The notes under the pieces: generated by a model
Seen by the model: the letters and a program-made list of their open reading frames with translations, nothing else
Databases searched by the model: none
Told to the model about the DNA's origin: nothing
Assembly (NCBI GenBank): GCA_000697055.1
Contig: JNDT01002333.1
Span: 44,354-108,353 of the forward strand
Length of the DNA stretch: 64,000 nucleotides
Source of the DNA: Saksenaea vasiformis B4078
Lineage: Eukaryota; Mucoromycota; Mucoromycetes; Mucorales; Saksenaeaceae
Reading direction: 5' to 3'
Made by a program: the position numbers and the translations under genes
Part shown: piece by piece, positions 12,921 through 26,200 of the stretch
Numbering within the stretch: position 1 is the stretch's first letter
How the letters are laid out: every line of letters begins with the position of its first letter

Positions 12921-13374
12921 AGAAAACTTACTTTACAGCATTGGGTGCGGTGGCTAGTGCTTGAAGAATTGTTTGCTTGACCATGTTTCTGTCTTCATCG
13001 TTGATAGGACTGGCAGCTTGTTTTGATCTATCCCAAGCTTTGTTCATACGGTTTTTGAAATAAATGGCAGCTATGGATCATCCCCAAATTAGTTTATTTT
13101 GACAGGGTCAAGCAGAAAAAAAAAGGGTCTTTTTATTTATTTACCTGCTTGGCGGGCACCAAGGTCCAAGTCTTCAGAAGCCAGGATCTGCAAAACCACG
13201 GGTAGGAATCCATTGTGTGTTTCAATCTATAAAACAGAAGAGGTGGACTTAGTGGTTTGTTTCAGCCGTGCACAATGACGTTACGTTTCGAATATTTAGT
13301 TCGGCCTGCTTATGCACATTAGGATCGGGATGGTAGGTAGCGACAAAGAGTTGGTAGACAGTATTCTGATCCAT
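9544..13374 (-). CDS. Importin-beta family karyopherin, importin-7/8 (Nmd5/Sxm1-like)
   Basis: Nuclear import receptor that binds Ran-GTP and carries cargo through the nuclear pore. Eleven exons (13374-13285, 13226-13145, 13070-12932, 12810-12652, 12592-12436, 12372-12002, 11950-10612, 10557-10468, 10417-10156, 10101-9976, 9905-9544) join in frame to 1,058 residues, the usual size for this family. The N-terminus MDQNTVYQLFVATYHPDP, followed by 'NGFLPVVLQILAS' and 'ARQAAAIYFKN', is the importin-beta N-terminal (IBN) domain. HEAT-type helices follow. 'LLKPH'-like 'QILKPHTESLVAHFIYPQL' and 'EDEELWTEDPVEYV' are characteristic of importin-7/8. The C-terminus has the acidic stretch ('DGIDDDVFDGEDLNGFD', 'YDEYEDEMEEELLFESPLD') shared by Nmd5 and importin-7. 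The third intron carries a long GA/CT microsatellite. Splice phases all agree, so the model is firm; the cargo is inferred from homologues only. Confidence 0.93.
12852..12916. repeat. (GA)n microsatellite inside an importin intron
   Basis: About 32 uninterrupted GA units on the plus strand, hence a CU-rich stretch in the pre-mRNA. It lies within the intron between importin exons 3 and 4, just downstream of the donor at 12931-12930. It may lengthen or compensate the pyrimidine tract. Confidence 0.95.
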
Positions 13375-16300
13375 AGCGTACAGTATAACGGAGAGATAGT
13401 ATATAAGCTGCTTCTGTACAGATTCTCTTTGTCTTGTCGCTCCAACACACGACGACGAAGCTTCAAACGGGTTGGAAAAGAAGGAGAGACCTAAAAAGAT
13501 TTTTTTTTTTCAAAAGCGAAAATCCCATTCGGACACCCCTCCTCTCGGACCAACCCAATGCGTTCCGGACGCCCCTCTTTGGTTCTGTCGGACTGGTTCC
13601 CCTTTGAACTCCCTTTCTTTGCTGGCTGATTGCGGAGCTGAAACCAATACCCTCAACTTCTCCTTTCAGTCCGGGACAACAGGAGCACCGGACTGGCGGA
13701 TATTAAAAATATAGGTGGCTGATTGTTTGTGCCTGAGAAACGCATAGAAGAGAAAGTGAAGAACCCAGGTCAAATAAAATCACAAATCCATTTCCAGCAT
13801 CATAGGAAAACATCCCATCTATTTGGGTAATTGGGATGACAGTAACATTCGAGTCCATTCATTCGTACGAAGGGTTTCATTTGTGTTTCGGAAAAGTTAG
13901 CCATCCCTTGTCAGAGAATGCAAAAAGCTCCTTAGTTACTGCGTCTCCTCGATACGTCCTAGCCAACATTTTGGAAGCCTGATGATCCCGTGGCATTCGC
14001 AATCTCTTTCCTTATGCAGAGTGACTGTACGTGAAACTGTTTGCTATCTCTTCTTGCAGCATCTTTGCAAACCTATGGGAGAAGTTTCCACGAGAATTTA
14101 CAATGCTATGATCCTGGAAGACATAGTTTTGGTGGTCGTTTCAGACGGCACTTTTAGAATGAGAAAGGGGAAAGGGAAAGAGCTGCAGCAAAGTACTGTT
14201 CTGAAACGTTGTTTTAAGATGTTCTCAATAAATTGTGCGTTCAGGAAGAAACAAGTACACCTGGTTAGCGTGTAACCATTGCAGAAACCATAGGTTACTT
14301 CCGTGAATTTGGTCCTTCCATGGACATAGTATTTATTAGATCCGCGTAAAACATAGTTCATGGTTAGTAAATGGAATGATACATTGATATTTTACCTCGA
14401 AGGTATTCTGTCGGTTGTGCACGCGGCTGCACCGCACCAGATCCATGGTGGGCACGGTCGAGGAGGAGACAAATGTCCGGGAATGCACATCCGGCGCGAA
14501 GAAAGTAAGTCCACCCAAATTTCCAGTATCAAGTGAAGGATGTTTTGCTTGCCGAAGTTTGTAAACTGTGAATTCTTTTATCGCTTTGTTGAATTTCAAT
14601 TCTTATCCGGAATCACTCGACGATTTGAACTAAACGGCTTGTTCTCCTCCCGAATTCATGATCAGACACGTTAGAGTCTCAAGGCTGCATTTGTTCTTTG
14701 TATCCCTTCTAGGATTACGTGTTATCGTTTACTAGATTACTTTGCCACGCGTTGGATTGATAAGATAAATCAACGTGCTAACTGATTGAAGATGAATATT
14801 GACAATAAATAAGGATACAGCGCGTCAATGCAAGCAATGGGCTTCCCCAGCACGAAGCTTATTTGGAGAAAAAGCCAAATGACCTTAGACTGACGCGAAT
14901 TACAGTCTGTCTGATGATGCGTAAACCTTGTTTATGCTATCGCGTTCATTGGGGGGGTGGCAGTCCGTTGATATGAAAGAGACTCGTCAGAGAAGCGGCA
15001 GTCATCGAGCATCGCATGGCACCTTTCTTTGAAGATGGATGCAGTCGTCACTGTTACATACATATATAATTATTAAACTTACTGACGTTGTAAATGGCTA
15101 TAGGTGGCTATACTAAAACCAAGATTTTACATTAATGAATACATAATGCTTCGAATGTTTACAGCATTATACCTGGGCCATAGGAAAGACCCATTGAATC
15201 GGATCATTTCATCCTGATGATAAGCAAATGTTGACCACGAGGCAAGGAGCTATGAAGACAAATGCTTCTATTTTTTTAGTGTAAAAGTACGGGGGTTATT
15301 GGTATGCCAGGAGGTTATTTAAACCTATTTTACTTGACAAGGATCTTTTTTTTTTTTTTGCTTACAGAGAGAAAGTTTCACCCCCCAAAAAACTTTCTCA
15401 AGTGGTCCGTTCATATCTATATATATGTATATCTGTATATATATATAATTAGTTATGAATATCAATTCACTGAAAGTTTACGGGTAATTGAGGCCTTAAC
15501 CTTCCTTTTTTTATTTTTATTTTTTGGAACTCCCCCACTTTTCCCCTTCTTCTATGCATTTCAGGCAGGCAGCATCTCCCTTCAATGGTGCTTTCAAAGA
15601 GGATGATCTCCTTTTTTGTTTCCTGTATGTAGTCGACCGATCAAGAGGTTCTTTTCCACCCTAGATGAAATGGGATCGAATCACTTTTTTTTCGATATAT
15701 CCCTTGATTTATTCGTCTCCTACAAACAAAAGCCAAGTGTACACTATTGTTGTTCTTAAATGATTGATGTACGATAAGGACTGCGCAAGACATGAAGATG
15801 TCAAAAACGTTTGAATTATCATGCAACTCCTTGAGAAAGAAAGCAAAAAAAAAAAAAAAAAAAAAAGAAACCCCCCTTGCGTCTTCGGAAACATTGACGG
15901 GGAAAAGAAGGTGGCTCATGCCAAGAGACCTTAGATTAAGGTGATTGCAGAATGAGTAATGTGTACATGTGGGTCATGAGGGAATGTTAAGGTAAACTGG
16001 CTTAAGCGTTTGCACGTGGTCAGTGCAAATAGTCTCTTATTGTTGCCCAAGTCTACGGATGTATCCCATACTTGCATAAAATAAAACGAGTTTGGGTTTA
16101 CTCTTAATCAAATGATAAGAATAGTGATAATTAAAAAAGAGAAAAATTAAATCTGGTTGTAACAGACTCATTGTGCAGATTTTGCGAGAAAACGTAACGT
16201 TGCGGCACTTTTTTCTTTTTTTTTTTACCTACATTCTTCCACCGAGTCATTGTCGGCATATGCATTCTCTTTTTCCGAAGGTAACTACGTGAACTGGCGC

Positions 16301-17373
16301 GCACACACTACATATTCTACACACCTATTCGGTCTTTCTCTTATTTTTTTCTGCATGATGCAGGTAATCATTTGTGCACATGATGATCGGAGAGAGAGAG
16401 GGAGATTTGTTTGTTATCCAATATGTATTTCATCTTTTCTAATGAGAAGAAGACAAAGGGGAGTTGTTAAGAAGGGGAATTTGGGTTACTATGGCGATTT
16501 AAGATTACATATTGCATCTAAGAGGGAAAAGAAACAAGAAAAGAAAAAAAGGAATAATGCAAGCCAAGCTTAGGATTCACGCGCAGAAGAGAAAGATGCT
16601 ACTCAAGAAAGGCAAACAACCGCTGCAAAACACAATTGACACGGAAATCCGAAACATCGGTTCCCGCGGCAGAGTGTCAGACCATGATTGCAGTAAATTT
16701 TTAGGTGGCGATGATTTTTAGTAGAAAGTTTAGAAAAATAAGAAAACAAGGTTATTATTTATTTTTATTTACGGACCGGACAGTAATCTCCAAGATAGTA
16801 AAAAAACCATTATTTGTTTTCTTTTGCGCAAAAACCTTTTTGTTTAGGGAAACCATGTCGATCACGAGCTAATCATGATAATGCACAACTTTACGGAATG
16901 ACAGCGATCCCAAAGCCGTCTAAGCCCAATGCATCCTCACTTCTTTTTGTTCTTTTTTTTTATTCTTGACGAGAAAAGAAAAAAAAAGTGATTGGGCACA
17001 ACGTAAGAAATGTCCATGAAGGATAACAATATATATTTATAAGTGAAATTCTACTACATGAAGACCAGAATAGAAAAAAAAAGAGGGCATATAACAAAAA
17101 ATAATATATGTATAATAAAATAGTGAAAAGAGAGATAAAAAGAAAAAACAAGAAGAAGAAGAAGAAGGAAAAAAAAAAGAAGAAGAAGAATGGGTGATAG
17201 TGAGGAGTATAAACAGTGTTGTTGTTTGACTTTTTTTTTTACGGCGAATGAATGTTAAGCACTTTCTTTTTTCTTTTTTTTTTTTGGTTCTTTTTCTTTC
17301 TGTTACATAGGCTTTTTGGTTGCTATTTGTTTTGTTTTGTTTTTTTGTTGGGTTGTCGGCATAGAACCTTCCT
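13375..17373. other. Long intergenic region
   Basis: Four kilobases between the importin start and the next gene's stop. AT-rich, with poly-A/poly-T runs (for example about 15845-15866) and long A/G-rich tracts around 17080-17190. Small open frames such as 13982-14275 plus and 14336-14599 minus have no domain I recognise. A fragment of the dispersed repeat family is described separately at 14325-14500. Confidence 0.5.
14325..14500 (+). repeat. Fragment of the dispersed repeat family (partial copy)
   Basis: Contains 'gtatttattagatccgcgt' and 'catggttagtaaatggaatg', matching the middle of the fuller copies at 38505 and 46250. A 'gcacgcggctgc..' segment follows that only loosely matches. Probably an old truncated copy. 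Confidence 0.45.
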
Positions 17374-18869
17374 TCAAAAGTACCGATGTTGATGGGAAAG
17401 TAGGTTCATTTGTCGTTGTTGATACATAGCAGGAGGATGAACAGGTGGTGATGAAAGAGGAGAAGATGTAGATGATGGTGGATAGGAAGGAACTGGGGAT
17501 TCGTCTTGAAAAGCTGCAGCTGATGTAGAAGGCATACTAGAAACACCTGCAGCGGCAGTCATTGCGGCGGCAGCAGCAGCCATAGCCATATCGTCGTGCT
17601 CCACTACATCATGCGAAGAAGTTGTAAAGGTCATGCTTGCTGATGGAAATTTATCCATAAAGTCGACGTAAGGCATGGAAGTAGGTGTAGGCATATAGTA
17701 ATCAGAAGAAGTAGTTGATGATGAACAAGAAGGTGATGATAACCCTTGCTGCTGCTGTTGTTGTTGTTGTTGAGAAAGTTGGGATGGTGGTTGTTGTTGA
17801 GATGATGATTGCGGTGGCGAATGATGCTGTTGTTGTTGTTGTTGTTGATGTTGAGGCATATCCATTTCGCAAGCATAACTGGGTTTCCGATCGACAAACG
17901 TAGCTGCTGTGGGTAGATATTCATAAGATTGTTGTGGAAACGCGTAATAAAACGACGATTCCAAAGGTGCATTGGCACTAGAGGGCATACAAGAAATGGT
18001 TGACTGTTGATGATGCTGATAAAAACATGGTGGCTGTTGCCAGTACATGTCCGTTTTGTTATCTTTTTCAAAGGAGAAGTCAATTTCATCGGCAGCAAAG
18101 GAATGCTGTAGTGCGGAGGGAGCGGCGGCGTTACGCGTCATGTAAGCCGGTGGGGTTTTGGGAGCACACATCGGTGGACTTTGGCTACCATTGCGACGTG
18201 AAATACAAAAGGGACAGTGCCTCACAAACCGTGCAATCAGTTCCTTGGGAATCCATGAATAGCGGCGACGAACCTTTCAGGAGAAAAGAAGAAAAAGAGA
18301 AAGAAAAAAAGGTTAAGGAAAAAAAAAATCAATATTAAAAATGGATATATTATATGTACCAGTGCTGATGTTTTGTCTCTCCCACCATGGTGTGCCTCCC
18401 TATGGGCTCGAACAAGGATGTCGTAGATTTGTTCACGCATTGCCACCGGTTTATTGTCATGACAAACAATCTCCATGCCATCCAATTGGACAAGCTGAAA
18501 CATTTTCTTCACCCAGAAACGGAACTGGGCGGTAGAAATAGCGGTATTCCGTGGGTCCTTGAGAACTTGAAGAATAAGCGAATAACGATGTTGGTCTACA
18601 AGCGCCTTGTCACGTTTTTTTGAAGACAGGTTTGTAAGATATTCTTGAACAATAGCGTCGAATGCTTCGAAGGATGGATATTGGTCTTGGTCGTTGCACA
18701 CCCTATAAGGACGATCACCGAGAAGGGCTTCTGTTGTGTTTCGACAATGATGAGATTGTTGCTGAGGCTGTTGCTGAGGCTGTTGCTGAGGTTGTTGTTG
18801 CTGTTGCTGCTGTTGTGGATTATGATATCTGTGGGAATAGAGACCCACGTTCACTTCACAGTTGTTCAT
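17374..18869 (-). CDS. Protein with integrase-type H2C2 zinc-binding domain (NOL4-like), Gln-rich
   Basis: Two exons (18869-18360 and 18273-17374) give 469 residues. The first half is conserved-looking: 'YPSFEAFDAIVQEYL', 'FRFWVKKMFQLVQLDG', 'CHDNKPVAMREQIYDIL'. Then comes 'RAHREAHHGGRDKTS', the intron, and 'YSWIPKELIARFVRH' ending in 'CPFC'. The spacing His-x3-His, about 28 residues, Cys-x2-Cys matches the H2C2 zinc-binding module of retroviral/Ty3 integrases. The surrounding motifs resemble the NOL4-like family (from recall). No DDE catalytic core follows. Instead there is a long disordered tail with poly-Gln, poly-Ala and Ser/Pro runs, as in transcription regulators. It is most likely a host gene that kept only the integrase zinc module. 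A nuclear regulatory role is inference. The ATG at 18869 precedes a Gln-rich stretch and is the first in frame. Confidence 0.75.
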
Positions 18870-20069
18870 TTGTTACAGTACAAAAAAGAAGAAGAAGAAG
18901 GAGAAGAAAAAGGTTGGGTTGGAGTATTTTACAGACACACAAAGTACACACCCAATAAGAAAGAAAAGAAAAAGAAAAAGAGGTGTTATTCAGGCAAAGA
19001 AACTAGTAAATCTTTTCTTTTTTATAATAAAAAAAAAAGAAAAAGGACACTATGAACACAAAAAAAGTTCAATGAAGAGAGAGAGAGAGAAAGAGAGAGA
19101 AAGAAAGAGAAGGAAGAAAAGAAAAAGAAGAGGTTGGCGGTTTCTTGAAAGAAGAAGAAGAAAAAAAAAAGAAATTACAATGAAGAATGGACCCTTTTTA
19201 TTTTTTTAATTGCCACGGCATGATGAAAGGGCGGCAGATCGTAAGGCATGACAGTACGTCAACGCGTTAGAATACCAAACAGAACGTTTGTTTCCCCTTC
19301 ATCCCTTAGATCCCCTATTTATTATTATTTTTGTTGCATATTATTACATTTCATTCTAAAACCTAACTATGAAAAAAGGAGGAATAGGTACACGTTGATC
19401 ACCATACGCAAAGTAAAAAAGTATTATTAACTACAATCTTGTTATCATTAACACATTCTAGATAACTGGTGTTATTTATCTTCAAATTATGAAGCTTTCG
19501 ACTTAGAAGAAAATATATAATAATCACAAGAAAAAAAGAATAACTAAAGTATGAAGGTAAAAAAAAGAAGATATTATTATTAACAGGCGGCAACATCAGT
19601 GTCCACAATTCTTTTTTTTTTCTCATTGTCATTTGGCCCGGACCACATGAACTCTGCCTTGTTAGCCGTTGTATCAGCCGAGGATAGGACGGTATCAACT
19701 GACTTTAGTCTCAATCGTAATTTTCTTTTTTGGTTTTCCTTTGTAGTCAATGACGAGATAAAAAAAAAAAAAAGAAAACGATAGGAGGGTAGTCTCATGC
19801 AATCTCCCTCTTTTCTTACTAGACATACATGTTCTATCTCACCCTGTCTGTGCTTGTCTGTTTTCTCACGAAAAGGGCATGCAGGGACCCTTTGTGCAAA
19901 CATGCAACTGTACTTTATATGCAAGAACATGAGGGTTTTGTCTACATGGGGGGACGATTATCGGATCTACGGACCCCGAGGTTCGAAAATGACATGAGAA
20001 TATTTTGCGCACGATGCCTAAGTCCTAATCATCCATACAAATGTATCCATTTAGTGACAACTTCTCCGC
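18870..20069. other. Intergenic, purine-rich low-complexity DNA
   Basis: Dominated by AAG/GAA-rich runs (about 18885-19180) and AT-rich DNA. Open frames here (for example 18645-19055 plus) are Lys/Glu/Arg-rich artefacts of that composition. No gene supported. Confidence 0.55.
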
Positions 20070-22019
20070 TTAAAAAAAACAAAACGAACTACTACCTTCT
20101 TTGTTTACTGGTGACGATCGACTAGTAGTACTTCGACTCGATTGAGGAATAATGTCTGATTCTAAGAAAGAGTAAATGAAAACCCATTACGTTACTAAAA
20201 TAACCCATTTATACCTTCTGATTGCTTTTTGTTCTTCATTTTAGATTCTTCCTGTGAACTACATCGATTCTCTCCGTCACTGTTATATCTTGACGGCTCT
20301 GAAAGCGCCTCCACACTGTATTCTGACGATACTGACTTGCTAGTACTAGCTAGAGGCTCAACCACTACCATTTGCCATGCTCGTTCTACAATATTGGTAA
20401 GAATTCCTTCGCGAGCACGGGCCATCGGTTGGGCAAACTTCGGCGATTTAAGTGCGGCGTACTCGGCATTGACCACTAAACTCAAATTAGGACCTGCATA
20501 TTAAAAACATAACGTGTTACATTTGGCAAGGATAAATGAGCGCAGCTCAGCCTTGTCAAAAAATAGACCCTTGGGTGGCAAGGGCGGCCCAAAATCAGGG
20601 ACGTCTTGCACCGTGACGATCTCCACTCTGTGCATCAAATATTTCTAGTTGGATCAAATATTTCCTTTTTCTATCTGAAGTTGCATTTACCTCCACCCAC
20701 TATTTTCCCCCCATGTTTCCTGATGGACAACGATGAAGACGTGTAGAAATTGAGACTTGATCGCAGTAGGGTTAAACGGCTGCTTCCCTTCCGTAAACAC
20801 AATACACACAATATCTAGTGGTAGGAGGTACGTTCAATCGATCAATCAATCTCCCCTTTTTTTCCTCTTTTCTCTTTTCTTTTTTTTCTTTTTTTTCTTT
20901 TTTTTAATTCATACCATTGCCAATGTGCCGTTTCCGTTGGATCTGCTGCTTATCTCCCGGCCGCGAAGGAATCAAGGTTGAAACATGAAATGCCAACGTA
21001 TTCTCTTTCCATTGGCTTGTATAACTGTACTTGCCAGAATCGCCGCCTATGCCATGATCATTAAAGTTTAATCCCTTGAATATCCCCCCTTGTTCTTTTT
21101 TACTTTTGGTGTCCAGACCAGCTGCCCATCCACTGTATCCTTGCAATTCAACCTTCTGCCCAATCACATTTAAAAACCGTTCAAATTCTTCAGAGTCGTG
21201 TTGGTTGGAGAACCATTCCTCCTCCTTGGTTTGTCCCTCTTTGACATAAAGCACACCAAACTTATAACGTGTATGGATCTACAAGAAACGAGGTAAATAC
21301 TCTTTCTTTCCCCCCCTTTTTCTGCAATCACAATTGCTTTACTCACAACCGTCTCATCCAATTTTAGAATCTCATTTTCTATGCCACTTGATACCATGGC
21401 ATCCACATCAACATAACGCAATTGATAAAATGGAACCTCCACTGCTTTTTCAATCACCCCTTTCCACGCGACTTCCGGAGGCTCATCCCGCTCCGTGGTA
21501 GGTGCATTCAACAAAAACGATCCAGGCACAACTTTACGCGTGTCTCCCTGTACACATAGATTTCCGTATCAGAAGGCGCCGAACAGATGGGTTATGTCCA
21601 CCCGATATTACTGTAACATTCTGAAGAAACGTACCTACCTGCTTGGTTCTAAGGATCACTCGGTATTGGTCCTCGTCTACGTCATAGATCACCGAAAGTA
21701 GCATAGGCTCTTCTTCATCAAATCCGCAGAACGTGGCGTAACTTTTCGACACAAAATACTGTCGGAACCAATGAGCATCCTGATCAATATGCTGCACTGC
21801 CGTCTCCGAATAATCTTCTACAGGACGCGCTTCATAATCGTCGTCGCCTGCTTTGTTGCTGCCTTCGATTTTGTACCCTTTACATGGAACAATCATGGCC
21901 TTTTCAATCACTTTGTAATACTGGCATACACACTGGTTCATAATCTGCTTCATCGATGCGATCTACAAAAAATAAAATAAAATAAAATAAACAACATCAA
22001 CAACATCAACAGCAACAAA

Positions 22020-22058
<39 letters not shown>

Positions 22059-23274
22059 AAAGCAACAAGTTGACTTACGATATCTTTGACCGTCCGATTC
22101 TCACCAACAACCTTTTTTTCTTTATTGACCTTGGATCGGAGTTGTTCGATCTGTTGCTCCACAGCTTCCAGACTCTCCATCAGCTGCTGTCGATGATCAT
22201 CTCGCCATTCCACCATATCACACATCTTTCGCAGATCATTCATAATTTCCTGCAGTTTCTCATCTGGCGTATGTTCCTGCAGAGCGGCCAGCGCCCTGTC
22301 ACAGTCTCCGATGAGCTTTGTATGAAGTGTCGTAAGCATTGCAGTGACGAATAGATGGAAGGGATGCTGATCATTTGCAGTATGCATTTGTGTGACCTGG
22401 TCGGATCCGGTAGGCCGACGGTTGTCGGGATTCCCCGATCGACCCGAGTCCTTCCCTGCCAATTGCCGGAGTGAAGTGGCCTTTGACTCCTTCCGTAACG
22501 GAAAAAGAAAAAGAAAAAAAAAGAGATTATTATTAGCACTCCCCCGTCTCCTTTTTTTTTTTCCTTTCCTTAAGAAAGGCGTACCTGGCATGATTTGACC
22601 CGTTGATGGCCCCAGACAATATCCTGCAGTGAGGGCTTTGTCGTCACATGTTCACTTCTTGTCGTCTTTGGATCGGGGTCATGAAAGAGAAAATCGTGGC
22701 TGGTACTTGTGCTGGATGTGGTCGATTGTGCAAATTCTTGTTCAAAGAACTCCATTGTACCTATCTCTTTTCCAAAGAGAAGTTTACCCACTGGGCGCGC
22801 CTCGTTTTCCAATTCTGTCTCCTCAATGCGCGGGTGCTCTGCATGCACAAACTCTGTCGATGGTTGATCTGCTGCTGCGCTAGATCCTCGTCGACGAGAC
22901 GAAAATAGACCAGTCAGGCTCATCGTGCTCGGCGTTCGTTTTCGCAAACGGCGTGGTATAGAATCCGATATATGTTCCGTCGATGATTTTTTCGGCTTTG
23001 TCATTTTGATCTTTTCCTTGACAGACACAATCGAATGCTTGACGACGTGCGGAAACTTCGCCACCTTGCTCGCTGTACTGAAAATCGAGCTGGATGTGGA
23101 GAAGTTGGAACTGACTGATACATCCGATGGCCTCCTTCGCAAAGTACGTCGATGTGTACTTTGATTGCTATCCGACGACGGAAAACGTTGCATATCTAAC
23201 GTTGACCGCTCTATACGCCAGGTGTCTAGCGAGTTTTTCGGTCGCCGTGTGGACTGATCGGGACCGCTGAACAT
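20070..23274 (-). CDS. Rap/Ran-GAP domain protein (small GTPase-activating protein)
   Basis: Predicted GTPase-activating protein for a Rap/Rheb/Ral-class GTPase. Nine exons (23274-22585, 22489-22079, 21962-21639, 21547-21347, 21278-20915, 20814-20691, 20627-20521, 20493-20215, 20161-20070) sum to 863 residues in frame. The first ~230 residues are basic, Ser-rich and probably disordered. Residues about 280-370 contain a coiled coil ('LMESLEAVEQQIEQL', 'RSKVNKEKKVV'). The RapGAP domain spans roughly 540-740: 'YKFGVLYVKEGQTKEEEW', 'SEEFERFLNVIG', 'FHVSTLIPSRPGDKQQ', 'QRKRHIGND' and 'IVCIVFTEG'. The Asn of 'HIGND' aligns with the catalytic 'Asn thumb' of Rap1GAP. An intron splits the codon right after that Asn. 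The C-terminal tail is Ser-rich. The last exon is the least certain: reading through its donor would end the protein six codons later. The exact GTPase partner is not determinable here. Confidence 0.88.
22019..22058. repeat. (AAC)n microsatellite in RapGAP intron
   Basis: Trinucleotide tract of AAC units within the intron between RapGAP exons 2 and 3, next to an (AAATA)-type run at 21968-21990. Confidence 0.85.
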
Positions 23275-26200
23275 AATGACAGAAAATGAAGAAGGATCAG
23301 AAAAACGAGATGGCGAATGGTTGAGTCGTCAAACAAAAGGGAGAACTCAAACGGTAAGGGGACCCAGCGAGAAAAAACCTATTTTACGAAATACCGCCCC
23401 AAAAAGGAAGTACACCATTCCTCGAGCGTCCTCAAGCAGGTTGGACAAGTCTGAGAGTGGGTGGCATTGAGTGTGACACTTTGCCTTGGAAACATTTGCA
23501 TCACACCACATGTGATGCCTTTCCTCTTCGCGTTGCTACTCACGCACACATCTTCGGTAAACCGAAAAAAAATGACGCGACCATGCCTTGCAACGTCACA
23601 TTTGTCATTGTTCCCCTTTTCCCGGTGTATAAGACAAGGCAAGAGAAAAAAATAGCACCTTCTGGTGTGACACGTCCTGTGCTGCTTTTTTTGGCAACTC
23701 AGACAACGTTGCACTGTAATACCCAAATTCCCCCATTTTTGCTGCTGGAATTGGTACTTCCCTAAAAAGGACTTACAAGAAAAGGTTTGCAGTAATATGT
23801 GCTTATTGATGTTTTTTAATTTGATAGGAAAAAGAATTCCTTTAGATCCCAAATGTAAATCCTTCCATTAATCTGGTTCTTCCCTTGTAACCAGGTTCTG
23901 CGTCGCTTTTTCCGTCACTATAACGCATCCGCTCTTTTCTTACCTTCATCAAATCCCCCATTTATTGGTTGCCAATGTCAGTCATTGCAACTCTGCATCA
24001 AAAAGGAACGTATTTCATTCTTCTTCTTCGATAAGAAATACACGGATAACGCAGTCTATCTAATATTTCAAGCAACAAACTAGTCTGGGTGTGTAACGTT
24101 GTAAGTTTTGGATGAGACACGCATACTTAGATGTATAAGGAGTCTTGCTACTTGTTGATTGTAGCGGACTGAAATCTTTTAGATGCCAGCTTTTCTCTCG
24201 CGAAAGTAACTTCTTTTTTTTTTGCCCCGATGAAACATCTTGTTGAAACATTCTAACTCCTCAGTTAGATTCCTTCTGATTGCAGTCGGTGCCATCCATG
24301 CATAACCTGCATTGTTAGACAGGTAACCTTAATTATCAGTGGGTTATCAACGGCAACAACCTTTATGGAAGAAGGTATGAAGAAAAAGCCGTCGGTAGCA
24401 GGAAATCTTGGTAAGTCCCCGGTACGCCGTAGTATGTGTCAAATTTACCACGTTTATTGGCAATTTATACGTTTCAAGGATAGGCAAATAGCGGCTACTT
24501 TAATTGCGCCCTTGGTTCTGTATGCGACAATGGCGGAAGGTTAACCTTGGATGTTACCCATGAGGAGGCAGAAACGTTGAAAGCTTCCTATCGTGCAGCT
24601 TGATAGACTGATTGCACCGTGTGCAGCAATCAAGGCATGCGATGCAAGTTTATGGAGGACAAGGACCCGTCCAGGAACCTTGCAGCTGGCATGGATCGTC
24701 ATTCTCGTTACCATAAACGAAGATCGGGTGTGCCTTGATCTCAACGCGTCTCTCGGATTAGTAAACAGTAGTAAGCATGCCACATGAGTACCCTTTACTG
24801 CGGCATCATCCGTGTGCAGCAGCATTCCAAAGTTGTCTACAGAGACGAAGTAAGTTTGGCTGCTTCCATAAGACTATATCACACCATTTACATTCATTAT
24901 CATCTGAAACTAAAATAGAAGCTCCGTACAAATTCCTATGTAGGCAACGGCAGCCTTTTTCTCGTCAAGGATGCCAGGCACGACGCTTTTGCGTTTAGCT
25001 AAGCAAAGGAAACAGTCAATAGGCTATGCACTTGCCTGTAGATTTCCATCTCACGCCATACGACTTTGAAACAACGAGAACAGTAAAAAATTTGACACAG
25101 GTATATAAAAATAGCCACCTCATACTCCGTACCTGTGTGTTCTACTTTGCATGTCTGATTCAGATGATTTTTGCGATGCATGGAAGTCGTGACATGACGA
25201 TAACGATCTAAACTTCGGAAACAATTGCAGTATTACTATGCTGAGATGAGCCATACACAACTACGCAAGACCGCGTCTTATTCTTCGGAAGGACTATATC
25301 TCTGTCTTTTAGCCACTGGGAGCGGGCTCTTAACGAGTCATTCCGTATAAGGCTATGCAGTCTCTCATTTGTGCCATACAGCTTATGGTAAAAAGAAAAA
25401 AAGAAAAAAGGGAAAACAAGGTTAGAGGAAACGTCAAATGACATGATACTGACGTAAATAGGATGATACTTTGATGTCAGTTTACTTCACTCAGATGGTA
25501 CTCCCTCGCATTCTTGGGGGGTGCCGGCTACAAGGAAAACTTCAGTACTTTGGCCACTTCTAATTTTGATGATATTCAGTGGAAACGCAAACAGCGGATC
25601 TTTATAGTCGAAGAGTCTACCGCTATGAAATTCGGCGCAGGATCAGATAGTAACGGATGAACGCGAAAATTCGCTTTCTGCAACCTACAATGCGTAGTGG
25701 AACCCAAAGCAACTTCTACTTAAGTTTCCATGTGTATAATAGCATTACTCTATCGTCAGTGCAGCCGGACGGACAGAGTAGCGGACGGTCTTCATCCATC
25801 ACTCTTGTTACGCTGTCACAGTACGCTGATATATTCGATGTGTTTGTTACCTCTATCAGATCCGAGGTATGGTAAATGAAAGTTTATAAACATCGTTTCA
25901 GTACGTCCGATCATGAATTCAGAAGAGTGAATGAAGATAGCTTTCATGACACAAATATCGACCGCTGATATCGTGTCTTAGTAAAATGTACGACACTTTC
26001 TAAGAAAGACATGACCAAGACATCTGACAGAAACCGATATGACAATATTTCAATGTCATTCTTATAGGTATAAGCATCGACAACTACAACAAGTTCTTGT
26101 GATTGAGGACAAGAATAGCGCATGGCTTTGGTATCCAACAAATAATACCGGGATTTCGGGCGCAGCGGTAGGTATAGAGTATGAGTATGGATGTAGTTGA

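Noticed and set aside
18645..19209. Lys/Glu-rich open frames on the plus strand
   Set aside because: Produced by purine-rich low-complexity DNA; no conserved motif or splice structure.
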